Program-made: the position numbers and the translations under genes
In this document: in pieces, positions 55,640-64,000 of the stretch
How the letters are laid out: every line of letters begins with the position of its first letter
Numbering within the stretch: position 1 is the first letter of the stretch
NCBI RefSeq assembly: GCF_900101095.1
Contig: NZ_FNFM01000007.1
Location: 62,001 to 126,000, forward strand
Source of the DNA: Actinopolyspora mzabensis
GTDB taxonomy: Bacteria > Actinomycetota > Actinomycetes > Mycobacteriales > Pseudonocardiaceae
DNA: 64,000 bases
Reading direction: 5' to 3'
The notes under the pieces: generated by a model
The model's database searches: none
What the model was told of the DNA's origin: nothing
Seen by the model: the letters and a program-made list of their open reading frames with translations, nothing else

Positions 55640-56093
55640 CAGGGAGCCCTTTCGGAGTACCGGCGTGGGGTGCACAACAGTACTTGCCCACGCGGTTCCG
55701 ATCACCCGGGCGAAACGACTTCTTCGCCGCGTTTCCGTGGGAATCGGGAGCATCGGTCGAGCTCGGACGAATCCGGCCGGGAAAGTCCTGTTCGGACCTG
55801 TCTCGGATTGCCTCTCCGGGATTCGGGCCCTCATCGAGGTGAGAAACGGCGAAGCCCGGTAACTCGGTTGTGATCACCCGGTCAGTCAAGCGAAGTTGAT
55901 CTCGAATCCAATGATCGGCGTGCTAGTTCCGGACGGGGTGACCGCTGCCGGAGTCGCCGTCCTGACCGAGGTACCGCGTTCCCACGGCACGGACCGAGGG
56001 GCTGTCTCCGGAGCATAGCCGCTGGTCACGGTCGAGGTCCCCCGCGGATTCCGCCCCGGAAACGGCTACGAAAACCGAGACCGCGAAGTCCCG
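55640..56093. other. 454-nt gap without a clear gene
   Basis: It separates the kinase gene from the metallo-hydrolase. Upstream alternative starts of the kinase cover part of it; nothing else is recognised. Confidence 0.4.
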
Positions 56094-56726
56094 CTAGTAA
56101 CCCCGGTCCTTCCACTCACTCAGATGTGGCCGCTCGGTGGCGATCGTGGTACTGGGGCCGTGCCCGGGACGGACGATGGTCTCGCCCGGTAGCGTGAACA
56201 ACCGGTTCGCGATCGACTCGATGATCACGTCGAAGTCCGAATAGGAACGCCCCGTGGCTCCCGGTCCCCCCGCGAAGAGGGTGTCGCCGGTGAACACCGT
56301 GTTCAGCTCCGCCGAGTACAGACTCACCGCGCCGGGGGCGTGCCCCGGGGTGTGCAAGACCCGCAGCCCGGTCCCGGCCGCTACACCGATCACCTCGTCA
56401 TCGACCAGCATCCGGTCCGGTTCCCGGTTCGGATGCGTCATCCGCCACAGCACCGAATCATCGGGGTGCAGCAGAATCGGTGCTCCCACCGTGTCGGCCA
56501 GCTCGGGAGCGAACCGGACGTGGTCATCGTGTCCGTGGGTGGCGATGATCGCCGACACGTCACGGTCCCCGACGAGTTCCAGGATCGCGTTCACGTCGTG
56601 CGGGGCGTCCACGACTACGCACTCGTGGTCGTCACCGATCACCCAGACGTTGTTGTCGACCTCGTGGGTCTGCCCGTCCAGCGAGAACGTACCGGAAGTG
56701 GTCGTGTGGTCGATACGCGCGTTCAC
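56094..56726 (-). CDS. Metallo-beta-lactamase fold hydrolase next to mycothiol-dependent formaldehyde dehydrogenase
   Basis: 210-residue protein with the binuclear zinc motif THGHDDHV (HxHxDH), [17 protein letters not shown] with the bridging Asp, and the late His in VRPGHGPST. It is of glyoxalase II type. It is translated together with the S-(hydroxymethyl)mycothiol dehydrogenase gene (GTGA overlap), the same pairing as mycobacterial Rv2260. It probably hydrolyses the S-formylmycothiol product; this role is inferred from context. Confidence 0.9.
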   Translation of the reverse strand: MNARIDHTTTSGTFSLDGQTHEVDNNVWVIGDDHECVVVDAPHDVNAILELVGDRDVSAIIATHGHDDHVRFAPELADTVGAPILLHPDDSVLWRMTHPNREPDRMLVDDEVIGVAAGTGLRVLHTPGHAPGAVSLYSAELNTVFTGDTLFAGGPGATGRSYSDFDVIIESIANRLFTLPGETIVRPGHGPSTTIATERPHLSEWKDRGY

Positions 56727-57808
56727 AACACCACCACCGAACGGAGCACGTCGCCGCTGCGTATCCTGCCGAACGCGGCTTCCACCTCTCCCAGCTCGAT
56801 CTGCTCGGTGACGAACTTCTCCAACGGCAGTCTCCCCTGCAACGACATCTCGATCAACGCGGGAAAGTCCCTGGTGGGCAAGCAGTCGCCGTACCAGCTC
56901 GACTTCAACGCGCCACCTCTCGCGAACACGTCCAGCAGCGGCAGGTCCAGCCGCATCTCGGGCGTGGGGACCCCGACCAGCACGACCGTACCCGCCAGGT
57001 CACGTGCGTAGAACGCCTGTTCGTAGGTGCGCGGGCTGCCGACGGCCTCGACCACCAGGTCCGCACCGAATCCGTCGGTGACTTCGCGGATCGCCGTGAC
57101 CGGATCGGTCCGGCCCGCGTCCACGGTGTGGGTCGCGCCGAATTCGCGGGCCCACTCCAACTTGCGGGGGTCGGTGTCGACGGCGATCACTCGACGCGCT
57201 CCGGCCATGACGGCACCGGCCACCGCGCCGTCGCCCACACCGCCACAACCGATCACGGCCACCGAGTCCCCGGGCCCCGCGGCGCCGGTGTTGACGGCAG
57301 CGCCGATACCGGCCATCACACCGCAGCCGAGCAGACCGGCCACCGCGGGACGCGCGGCCGGGTCGACCTTGGTGCACTGGCCCGCGGCCACCAGAGTTTT
57401 CTCCGCGAACGCACCGATGCCCAGCGCGGGGGACAGCGGGGTGCCGTCGCGCAGCGTCATCGGCTGGCTCGCGTTGTGGGTGTCGAAGCAGTACTGCGGA
57501 CGTCCCCGGCGACACGCCCGGCATCGACCACAGACGGCACGCCAGTTGAGCACCACGAAGTCGCCGACCACCGGATCGGTGACGTCGGACCCCACGGCTT
57601 CCACCACACCGGCGGCCTCGTGCCCCAGCAGGAAGGGGAACTCGTCGCTCACCCCGCCGTCGCGGTACTGCATATCGGTGTGGCACACCCCGCACGCCTG
57701 CACCCGCACCAGCGCTTCCCCGGGGCCGGGATCCGGGACCCGGACAGTGGTGACCTCCACCGGCTGCTCCGCGCCACTCGCGACCACCCCACGAACCTCA
57801 GTCGCCAC
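56723..57808 (-). CDS. S-(hydroxymethyl)mycothiol dehydrogenase
   Basis: Zinc alcohol dehydrogenase of 361 residues that detoxifies formaldehyde as its mycothiol adduct and may reduce S-nitrosomycothiol. The catalytic zinc ligands are in CGVCHTDM and GHEAAG, the structural zinc cysteines in [15 protein letters not shown], and the NAD motif is [13 protein letters not shown] at 57808 follows GGAGG with good spacing; upstream TTG codons are in frame. It forms an operon with the following hydrolase and implies that the organism makes mycothiol. Confidence 0.92.
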   Translation of the reverse strand: MATEVRGVVASGAEQPVEVTTVRVPDPGPGEALVRVQACGVCHTDMQYRDGGVSDEFPFLLGHEAAGVVEAVGSDVTDPVVGDFVVLNWRAVCGRCRACRRGRPQYCFDTHNASQPMTLRDGTPLSPALGIGAFAEKTLVAAGQCTKVDPAARPAVAGLLGCGVMAGIGAAVNTGAAGPGDSVAVIGCGGVGDGAVAGAVMAGARRVIAVDTDPRKLEWAREFGATHTVDAGRTDPVTAIREVTDGFGADLVVEAVGSPRTYEQAFYARDLAGTVVLVGVPTPEMRLDLPLLDVFARGGALKSSWYGDCLPTRDFPALIEMSLQGRLPLEKFVTEQIELGEVEAAFGRIRSGDVLRSVVVL

Positions 57809-58105
57809 CAACAACCTCCGGCAATCGAGCGAAACCTCGCGATCCGATCATCGTCGTACGGCGGTGCCGCGAGCACAACCGCGACGCCGGAACCGTCGCT
57901 CGATCGAATTGTCGGGGGCCGACAGGCATACTGCCGACGCCATCAGCGGCCGATCACACCGGTAAGCACGTTGAGTAACATAGAGATCACACTACGACTG
58001 CGGCGTTCACCCATGCCGTAACCGACACGCCCCGGACTCACGGTGAACATTTCCACGCCAGGTAGTTCTCCGTAACGCCGCGCCCCAGGAGAAGACAAAC
58101 AGGAT

Positions 58106-59077
58106 GTGGGCATGAACTGGGACGATTCCCGATACCGGCGGCAACTGGACCTGACGCGTCCCTGTGGCGCACGAATCACCGACGCTTTCCTCGGGGGCTG
58201 CCACAACTTCGGTGTCGAGCGAGAGTTCGTGGAACGCGCCGAGCGGAGGATCCCCGGGATCACCGCCACGATGCGGGAGAGCCGGGCGTTTCTGCGTCGC
58301 GCGGTCGACCACTCCCTCGCATCGGGGATCAGGCAGTTCATCGACCTCGGTTCGGGCTTGCCGACCGTGGGCCACATCCACGAGATAGCGGGCAGGCTCA
58401 CTTCCGACTACCGGGTCGTCTACGTGGACAACGAACCGTTGACCGCGGCGCACGGTGCTCGGCTCCTGACTGAGGAACCGAACACGGCGCTGTTGCACGA
58501 GGACTGCCGCGAGATCGACTCGGTACTCGCCGCGCCGGAACTACGACGGCTGATCGACCTGAACGAGCCGGTGGCGCTGGTACTGACCGGGGTGGTGCAC
58601 TCGCTGCCGGAGAGTTCGGACCCGCGTGCACTGGTGAGTTCCTACCGCCGGAAGCTGGCGACCGGCAGCCACTTGGTGCTCGCCCACCTGACCGACAGCC
58701 TCCAACCCGATCGGGCTCGAACCCTGCAACGACTGTACTCGGAGAGTTCGGATCCGGTGTTCGCCCGCGGTACCGGTTGGATCGACACGCTGTTCGGGGA
58801 CTTCGAGATACTCGCCCCCGGGCCGGGCCCGCTCACGGCCTGGCGCCCCGATCCCCGGGAAACCGGGGAGACCGAACGCTGTCGGATGCTCTACGGCGGA
58901 ATCGGCCGCAAACGCGAACCCGCGGAAGTCGTTTCGGCGACAGCCGGTTCAGTGGGCACGGCGCACGGTGGTGCGGCGCCACACGATCCACAGCGAAACG
59001 GCGGCGAGCAGAGCCACCAATCCAGCGGCGGACCACGCCTCGGCCAGTCCGGCTTGCGAGGCCACCACTCCGAATAG
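58106..59077 (+). CDS. SAV2177/DUF574-type SAM-dependent methyltransferase, second copy
   Basis: 323-residue relative of the methyltransferase at 30720-31526, with ITDAFLGGCHNFGVEREFVE, the SAM loop LGSGLPTVGHIHEIAG and VVYVDNEPLTAAHGARL. The family part ends near YGGIGRKREP; the last 45 or so residues are low-complexity and lie entirely opposite the 3' end of the MFS transporter gene, so the original stop codon may have been lost. GTG at 58106 or ATG at 58112 could be the start. Confidence 0.88.
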   Translation: MGMNWDDSRYRRQLDLTRPCGARITDAFLGGCHNFGVEREFVERAERRIPGITATMRESRAFLRRAVDHSLASGIRQFIDLGSGLPTVGHIHEIAGRLTSDYRVVYVDNEPLTAAHGARLLTEEPNTALLHEDCREIDSVLAAPELRRLIDLNEPVALVLTGVVHSLPESSDPRALVSSYRRKLATGSHLVLAHLTDSLQPDRARTLQRLYSESSDPVFARGTGWIDTLFGDFEILAPGPGPLTAWRPDPRETGETERCRMLYGGIGRKREPAEVVSATAGSVGTAHGGAAPHDPQRNGGEQSHQSSGGPRLGQSGLRGHHSE

Positions 59078-60142
59078 CAGCGGCCCGGCGCTACCGCCGA
59101 TGTAGACGCCGGTCTGGCTGACCGAGGTCGCGCCGGCGACCCGCCGCGGGTACAACCCGGCCACCGCGAAGTTGAGCAGCCCCGGCCACGACCAGCCCGC
59201 CCCGAAACCGACTACGGCTCCGATCAGGAATGCCACCGGTAGCGGCAGCGCCATCAGCACGAATCCCGCGGATCCGATCAACAGCAGTAACGTGATCACC
59301 CCTATGGGGTTCGGATTCCTGCGGTCCGCCAGCACCCCCATCGTCAACCGCATGCACAGTCCGGCGACCGACCCCACGGCAAGCACCAGTCCGGCGGTGC
59401 CGGGGTCGAAACCGACCTCCACTCCGGTCGTGGTCACGAAGGAGCCCAGCGAATTCGCCGCCGCCGAGGCGAGCCCCGCTGCCAGGGTTATCAGCAGCAG
59501 TACGCTCCTGCCCGGCTCGGCCGACTCCGTTCTCGTGACGGCGGTGGAACCGCCGTGGCCGGTCACGCTCCTCGGCACGGCCAACGCGGCAACCAGTCCG
59601 ACCAGCGCCGCGCCCGCAAAGGCCCAGCGCCAGCTGAACGTCAGCGCCACTGCCGGGACGGCCAGCCCCGCCAGCAGAGTGGACGCCGGAATGGCGGACT
59701 GCTTGATACCGAAAGCGGTGGCGCGACGGGTGCCGGGCACGCACCGCGCGATCAGCAGATTGGAGGCGGGCTGCCCCAGGGCGTTGGGAAGCCCGGCCAG
59801 CCACAACATCACCAGCAGCCAGCCCAGGTTTCGAGAAGCCGCGATTCCCCCGGCGCAAACCGCGCTGCCCACCGCGGCCAACCGCATCGCGGGAACGGGC
59901 CCGATCCGCTCGGAGAGCCAACCCATCAGCCGGGAGGAAAGCGCTGCCACCGCGAAGAACCCGGCGGCACCGGCACCGAGCACGGCGGGACCGAATCCGA
60001 AGTCCTGTTGCAGCTGAACCCCGAGGCCGCCGACGAGGAACGCTGGCAGGATTCCCACGGTCACCACCACCGCGACCGCGGACATCGCCCGCTTGGGCAA
60101 TCGGACCGCGGGGTCACGTGTCAGCGGCATCGCTTCCGGCAT
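58949..60142 (-). CDS. Major facilitator superfamily transporter
   Basis: Membrane transporter of about 397 residues with twelve predicted helices. The motif A position between helices 2 and 3 reads GWLSERIGPVPAMRL and that between 8 and 9 reads GVLADRRNPNP. The substrate is unknown; CynX/NimT-like relatives carry small anions. ATG at 60142 is the best start, with no strong ribosome-binding site. The 3' end overlaps the methyltransferase gene on the other strand by 129 nt. Confidence 0.9.
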   Translation of the reverse strand: MPEAMPLTRDPAVRLPKRAMSAVAVVVTVGILPAFLVGGLGVQLQQDFGFGPAVLGAGAAGFFAVAALSSRLMGWLSERIGPVPAMRLAAVGSAVCAGGIAASRNLGWLLVMLWLAGLPNALGQPASNLLIARCVPGTRRATAFGIKQSAIPASTLLAGLAVPAVALTFSWRWAFAGAALVGLVAALAVPRSVTGHGGSTAVTRTESAEPGRSVLLLITLAAGLASAAANSLGSFVTTTGVEVGFDPGTAGLVLAVGSVAGLCMRLTMGVLADRRNPNPIGVITLLLLIGSAGFVLMALPLPVAFLIGAVVGFGAGWSWPGLLNFAVAGLYPRRVAGATSVSQTGVYIGGSAGPLLFGVVASQAGLAEAWSAAGLVALLAAVSLWIVWRRTTVRRAH

Positions 60143-60267
60143 CACGGCACCAGTCCTCGTCGGCTCCGGTAACGGGCACCCCATGTCCTAGCACTCCGTA
60201 CCGTTACACCGAACGGACCAGTGACCGATCCCTCGCCCGGCGCTCCGGTTCGCTCGCCCACACCCCG

Positions 60268-60295
60268 GTGCACATTTCGCGGGAAATCACCACCG
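60268..60295 (+). repeat. 28-bp quasi-palindromic motif, copy C (diverged)
   Basis: CATTTCGCGGGAAATCACC matches the core of the motif in copies A and B, with about 18 of 28 positions shared with copy A. It lies 90 nt before the hairpin module, in the same order and orientation as the other copies. Confidence 0.5.
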
Positions 60296-60384
60296 CCCTG
60301 CCTCACTGACGCTTTCCTGCCCTGCTGTCGGGCGGGATAGGTCTTTTACGGTTCCGATAACACCGAAAGCCACCTCACCAACGC

Positions 60385-60497
60385 GACCACCCGCGGGTTC
60401 TCCCGTGCGGCTCTCGCGAGGACGCCGGAGACGTGGCGTAGTACCTACTCGATGTCTCCGGACCCGCAGCGAGAGCCGTGCGAGAGGTTCCGCCGAG
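60385..60497 (+). repeat. Long-hairpin intergenic repeat, copy C
   Basis: The element folds end to end: GCGGGTTCTCCCGTGC pairs with GTGCGAGAGGTTCCGC (wobbles, one C-A mismatch), GGCTCTCGC with GCGAGAGCC, CCGGAGAC with GTCTCCGG, and tip GTAG with CTAC around TAC. It lies between the MFS gene start and the 3' end of the glutaryl-CoA dehydrogenase gene, in a 389-nt gap with no coding sequence. Confidence 0.7.
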
Positions 60498-60531
60498 CGA
60501 GCGACCCGCCAACCCGACCGGAAAGCTTCAA

Positions 60532-61722
60532 TCAGTCCCGGAAGGCCTGCATCCCCGTCATCGCGGCGCCGATAGTCAGCGCGTGCATCTCGGAGGTTCC
60601 CTCGTAGGTCAGCACCGACTCGAGATTGGTCATGTGCCGCATCACCGGGTACTCCAGCGAGATGCCGTTGGCGCCCAACACGGTCCGGGCGGTGCGCGCG
60701 ACCTCCAGCGCGCCGCGCACGTTGTCCAGCTTTCCGAAGCTGACCTGCTGCGGCAGCAGCCTGCCCTCGTCCTTGCGCCTGCCGAGGTGCAGCGCGAGCA
60801 ACCGCGCGTTGTGCACCCGCACCGCCATGTCGGCGAGCTTGGACTGGGTGAGCTGGTGGCCGGCCAGGGGTTTGCCGAACTGCTCGCGCGTGGTGGAGTA
60901 GTCCAGTGCCGCGCGCAGACAGCTGTGCGCGGCGCCGGTGGCTCCCCAGACGATGCCGTACCTGGCCTCGTTCAAACAGCTCAGCGGACCACGCAGCCCG
61001 GTCGCTTCCGGCAGCACGGCGTCCTGCGGCAAGCGGACGTCGTCGAGGACGAGTTCACTGGTCACGGAGGCGCGCAGCGAGAGCTTGTGCCGCATCTCCG
61101 GTGCGGCGAAGCCCGGTGTGTCGGTGGGGACGACGAAGCCGCGGATCCCCTCGTCGGTGCTCGCCCAGACGACCGCGACGTCGGCGATCGTGCCGTTGGT
61201 GATCCACATCTTGCGACCGTTGAGGACCCAGTCCGTGCCGTCCCGGCGTGCCGAGGTACGCATCGAAGCCGGATCCGAGCCGTGGTCGGGTTCGGTCAGG
61301 CCGAAACAGCCGATGGCCTCCCCAGCCGCCATGCTCGGCAACCAGTGCTGCTTCTGCTCCTCGGAGCCCCAGCGCCACAGGGCGAACATCGCCAGCGACC
61401 CCTGCACCGACACCAACGAGCGGAGTCCGGAGTCGCACGCCTCCAGCTCCTCACAGGCCACGCCGTAGTCCACAGCCGACATCCCGGCGCAGCCATAGCC
61501 GTCCAGATGCATGCCGAGCACGCCGAGCCCACCGAGTTCACGCGCCAGCTCGCGCGCCGCGGGCAGTTCACCGTTCTCGAACCACTCCCCCACGTAGGGC
61601 TGCACCCGGTCGCGACACAGCGCACGGACGCTGTCCCGGATGGCCAGTTGTTCGGTGCTGAGCTCGTCGTCGATGCCCAGCGGGTCGCGGGGATCGAAGT
61701 CCGGGCGGGTTCCGGCGTTCAT
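60532..61722 (-). CDS. gcdH: Glutaryl-CoA dehydrogenase-type acyl-CoA dehydrogenase
   Basis: FAD enzyme of 396 residues that oxidises and decarboxylates glutaryl-CoA to crotonyl-CoA in lysine and tryptophan catabolism. Characteristic segments are GCFGLTEPDHGSDPASM, KMWITNGTIADVAVVWA, and ARTVLGANGISLEYPVMRHM, followed by LESVLTYEGTSEMH with the catalytic Glu. It is 23 nt downstream of a family III CoA-transferase gene, the usual partner that makes glutaryl-CoA. Confidence 0.92.
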   Translation of the reverse strand: MNAGTRPDFDPRDPLGIDDELSTEQLAIRDSVRALCRDRVQPYVGEWFENGELPAARELARELGGLGVLGMHLDGYGCAGMSAVDYGVACEELEACDSGLRSLVSVQGSLAMFALWRWGSEEQKQHWLPSMAAGEAIGCFGLTEPDHGSDPASMRTSARRDGTDWVLNGRKMWITNGTIADVAVVWASTDEGIRGFVVPTDTPGFAAPEMRHKLSLRASVTSELVLDDVRLPQDAVLPEATGLRGPLSCLNEARYGIVWGATGAAHSCLRAALDYSTTREQFGKPLAGHQLTQSKLADMAVRVHNARLLALHLGRRKDEGRLLPQQVSFGKLDNVRGALEVARTARTVLGANGISLEYPVMRHMTNLESVLTYEGTSEMHALTIGAAMTGMQAFRD

Positions 61723-61745
61723 CTGCTCATGCCTCCAAGGACGCG

Positions 61746-62966
61746 TCAGATCGGGTGAATGTCCATTCCCGGACCGGTGAGATCGCGAGCTCGCGATTCC
61801 GGTTCGGGCGCGGCCGGGGGCACCCCGCGGCCGAGCAGCCAGTCGAGGATCTCGGTGTTGTGCTCGCCCAACCGTGGTGGCGGGGAGGGACGGGCGTGGC
61901 CGGACTCGGACAGTCCTATCGGGTTGCGTACCGACGGGGACTCCCCGCCGCCGGGGGAAACGGTGGGGGCCAGGCCCAGGGACTCCGCGTAGCGCACCGC
62001 CCCGGCCAGGTCGTTGACCTGTCCGCAGGCGATTCCCACCCGCTGCAGCCGGTGTTGCCAGGCGGCGGCCGGACGTGCCCCGAGCACGTTCTCCAGTTCG
62101 ACCACGAGCTCCTCGCGGTTGTGCACCCGATCCGCGTTGGTGGCGAACCGCGGGTCGTCGGCCATCCCGACGAGCCCGAGGGTTTCGGTGAACCTGCGGA
62201 ACTGCTCGTCGTTGCCTACGGCCACGGCGAGCGACGCGTCCTCACAACGCAGTGTCTCGTAGGGGGCGATACTGGGATGCCGGTTTCCCATACGTTCCGG
62301 ACTCTCACCGGTCGCCAGGAAACCGCCGACCTGGTTGACCAGCCCGGAAAGCAGGCTGGAGAGCAGGTTGACCTCGATGTGCTGCCCGCGGCCGGTGGAC
62401 TCGCGCTGCCGCAGCGCGGCCAGGACACCGAGCGCCGCGTCCTTGCCGGTGAGCACGTCCACGACGGCAACCCCCACCTTGTTGGGTGGCCCGTCGGGTT
62501 CCCCGGTGATGCTCATCAGCCCGCCGACGGCCTGCACCACGAAGTCGTAGCCCGCCAGCTCAGCCCCTTCCGCGCTGCCGAAGCCGGAGACGGAGACGTA
62601 GAGCAGACCGGGGTTGTCCGCGTGGAGGCTCTCGTAGTCGAGCCCGAACCGCTCCAGTGCGCCCGGCTTGTGGTTCTCCACCAGCACGTCGGCGCGGCGA
62701 GCGAGCTCTGTCGCGGCGGCGCGGTCGCGCTCGGCGGCCAGGTCGAGGGTGACGCTGTGTTTCCCCCGGTTCAGCGATTCGAAGTAGGCAGAGCCCGAGT
62801 CGGTCCACGGCGGTCCCCAGGCTCGGGTGTCGTCCCCGGTGTCGGGGCGTTCGACCTTGACGACGGTGGCACCGAGATCGGCGAGCAGCATCGTCGCGTA
62901 GGGGCCCGCGAGCACCCGGCTGAAGTCCGCGACGAGCACCCCCTCCAACGGCAGAGTCCGCGCCAT
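61746..62966 (-). CDS. Family III (CaiB/BaiF) CoA-transferase, probable glutarate CoA-transferase
   Basis: 406-residue enzyme that transfers CoA between acyl groups. Features are LVADFSRVLAGPYATMLLAD, VKVERPDTGDDTR, FESLNRGKHSVTLDL, and the likely catalytic Asp170 in VGVAVVDVLTG. Being upstream of gcdH, it probably activates glutarate with succinyl-CoA, like SUGCT. ATG at 62966 follows GGGAG; the long frame to 63473 crosses the promoter and is not coding. It is divergent from a GntR regulator. Confidence 0.9.
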   Translation of the reverse strand: MARTLPLEGVLVADFSRVLAGPYATMLLADLGATVVKVERPDTGDDTRAWGPPWTDSGSAYFESLNRGKHSVTLDLAAERDRAAATELARRADVLVENHKPGALERFGLDYESLHADNPGLLYVSVSGFGSAEGAELAGYDFVVQAVGGLMSITGEPDGPPNKVGVAVVDVLTGKDAALGVLAALRQRESTGRGQHIEVNLLSSLLSGLVNQVGGFLATGESPERMGNRHPSIAPYETLRCEDASLAVAVGNDEQFRRFTETLGLVGMADDPRFATNADRVHNREELVVELENVLGARPAAAWQHRLQRVGIACGQVNDLAGAVRYAESLGLAPTVSPGGGESPSVRNPIGLSESGHARPSPPPRLGEHNTEILDWLLGRGVPPAAPEPESRARDLTGPGMDIHPI

Positions 62967-63107
62967 TCGGCTCCCACTTTCTCGCACTCGCGGCGCGTAT
63001 CGCGTCCTGTCGGTGTCCTCCGCCACCGCCGTACGGCGGCCTTGCCACCGGCCGAGTGTGCTCACCGCGACGGGTTCGGTGGTAAGGAAGGCTTGCGCGA
63101 CGTAAGG

Positions 63108-63117
63108 TTGGATCCAA
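63108..63117. promoter_or_regulatory. GntR-type operator candidate
   Basis: The perfect palindrome TTGGATCCAA is set in an AT-richer stretch (ATCCAATATACAG) within the 315-nt divergent promoter of the CoA-transferase and GntR genes. FadR/VanR-type GntR proteins bind short palindromes of this kind. Confidence 0.5.
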
Positions 63118-63281
63118 TATACAGTCGAGCGGGCGCCGGTCAAGCCGAACCGAATGTGACAGGAACTACCCGTCCGACCGCATCGGTCCAGTAACGGCTT
63201 TCCCTGCGAACAGGGGGCGTCGAGCGCACCGAAGAGGTGCCGGTCCTCTCGACTCCGCCGGCGGATCACAGGAGGGGTGAT

Positions 63282-63938
63282 ATGCCACGACCGCCGACAA
63301 CCCAGCAGTTCGTACTCGACGAGTTGCGCAGGGCGATCCTGTCCCGCGAGCTGGCACCGAACCAGCCGATACGGCAGGACAGCGTCGCCCACGAGCTGGG
63401 AGTCAGCCGGGTACCGCTCCGGGAGGCACTCAAAACGCTGGAGGCGGAGGGGCAGGTGGTCTACCGCCCACACCGGGGCTACACGGTCGCCGAGCTGTCC
63501 CTGGCGGATCTGCTCGAGGTATACCGGTTACGCGAACTGCTGGAGACCGAGGCCTCGCTGGTTTCGGCAACCAAGGCCGACGAGCGGGACTCGGCCACGG
63601 TTCGGGCGGAACTGCGTGCCGTCGCCGAGGCGGCGGCGAACGGCGATCTGGTGGAGATGATCGCGGCCAACCGGCGGTTCCACTTCGCGATACTGGAACC
63701 GGCGGACATGCCATGGCTGATGCGCATGGTGCGCACGCTGTGGGACACCACCGACGCCTACCGCGCGGTGTACTACAACGCCCCCGCCAACCGGAGTCGC
63801 GTGCTCGAGGAGCACGAGGCGATCGTGCGTGCCTTCGAGGCGCGCGACGGCGCGGAACTGGCCGGGCTATTGCAGCAACACCGGGAACACGCCGTGGCGG
63901 CGTTGCGGGCGACACTGGCGGACACCGCGAACGGCTGA
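63282..63938 (+). CDS. GntR-family regulator with FCD domain
   Basis: 218-residue regulator with an N-terminal winged helix (VLDELRRAILSRELAPNQPI, ELGVSRVPLREALKTLEAEG) and a C-terminal all-helical FCD domain with the metal-binding Asp/His residues (ANRRFHFAI, LEEHEAIVRAF, QQHREHAVAAL). These domains sense carboxylic acids. Its divergent position indicates control of the glutarate/glutaryl-CoA operon. ATG at 63282 follows GGAGGGG. The final 62 nt of the window hold nothing recognisable. Confidence 0.93.
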   Translation: MPRPPTTQQFVLDELRRAILSRELAPNQPIRQDSVAHELGVSRVPLREALKTLEAEGQVVYRPHRGYTVAELSLADLLEVYRLRELLETEASLVSATKADERDSATVRAELRAVAEAAANGDLVEMIAANRRFHFAILEPADMPWLMRMVRTLWDTTDAYRAVYYNAPANRSRVLEEHEAIVRAFEARDGAELAGLLQQHREHAVAALRATLADTANG

Positions 63939-64000
63939 CCGGGCGCCGCCGTTCGAGACCCCACGTCGCGTAGCCGTACCCGCCGACTCACCCCATCCGG

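Overview
The window is high-GC actinobacterial chromosome. An SsgB-type sporulation protein, mycothiol-dependent and F420-type oxidoreductases, and a gene pair for 10-methyl branched fatty acids point to a mycelial, spore-forming actinomycete. Pseudonocardiales such as Actinopolyspora or Saccharopolyspora would fit, but the genus is inferred from gene content only.

Positions 1-28304 follow the conserved actinobacterial locus that runs, on the minus strand, thrS - HIT - pgsA ... pdxS - pdxT - yebC - ruvC - ruvA - ruvB - yajC - secD - secF - relA, facing a cyclophilin on the plus strand. Compared with the arrangement known from mycobacteria, apt is missing between secF and relA. An AraC regulator with a flavodoxin-like oxidoreductase, a DUF4262 gene and a methyltransferase sit between ruvC and yebC. 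An azlCD transporter with its own XRE-cupin regulator separates pdxT from pdxS. An EF-G-like GTPase and a lower-GC island (a type VII-secretion-like small protein, a DUF3558 lipoprotein, two DUF397 genes and a Scr1-type regulator) occupy the place where pgsA is normally followed by mannoside-synthesis genes. A YceI gene separates HIT from pgsA.

Positions 28526-44226 carry signalling and metabolism: a GGDEF/degenerate-EAL protein with a SAV2177-type methyltransferase, ferredoxin-NADP reductase behind an IdeR/DtxR-like box, a lipase-maturation-factor membrane protein, the tmsB/tmsA-like fatty-acid methylation pair, a class III cyclase overlapping a universal stress protein, and the proline catabolic regulon (PucR-type regulator divergent from pruA-pruB).

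Positions 44522-53520 hold a tRNA Gly-Cys-Val cluster, ssgB, a PGPGW membrane protein, a second tRNA-Val, a holin-like membrane protein, an LLM oxidoreductase and assorted oxidoreductases. Positions 53565-63938 hold a NarL-type two-component system, the S-(hydroxymethyl)mycothiol dehydrogenase/metallo-hydrolase pair, a second SAV2177-type methyltransferase, an MFS transporter, and a glutaryl-CoA dehydrogenase/CoA-transferase operon divergent from its likely GntR regulator.

The most unusual non-coding signal is a composite intergenic repeat found three times (about 278-470, 23841-24099 in reverse, and 60268-60497). It joins one or two copies of a 28-bp quasi-palindrome (core AATTTCNCGCGAAATCG) to an element of about 105 nt. 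Two of the copies of that element fold into one long hairpin whose stem shows compensatory base changes. All three copies lie next to gene 3' ends.
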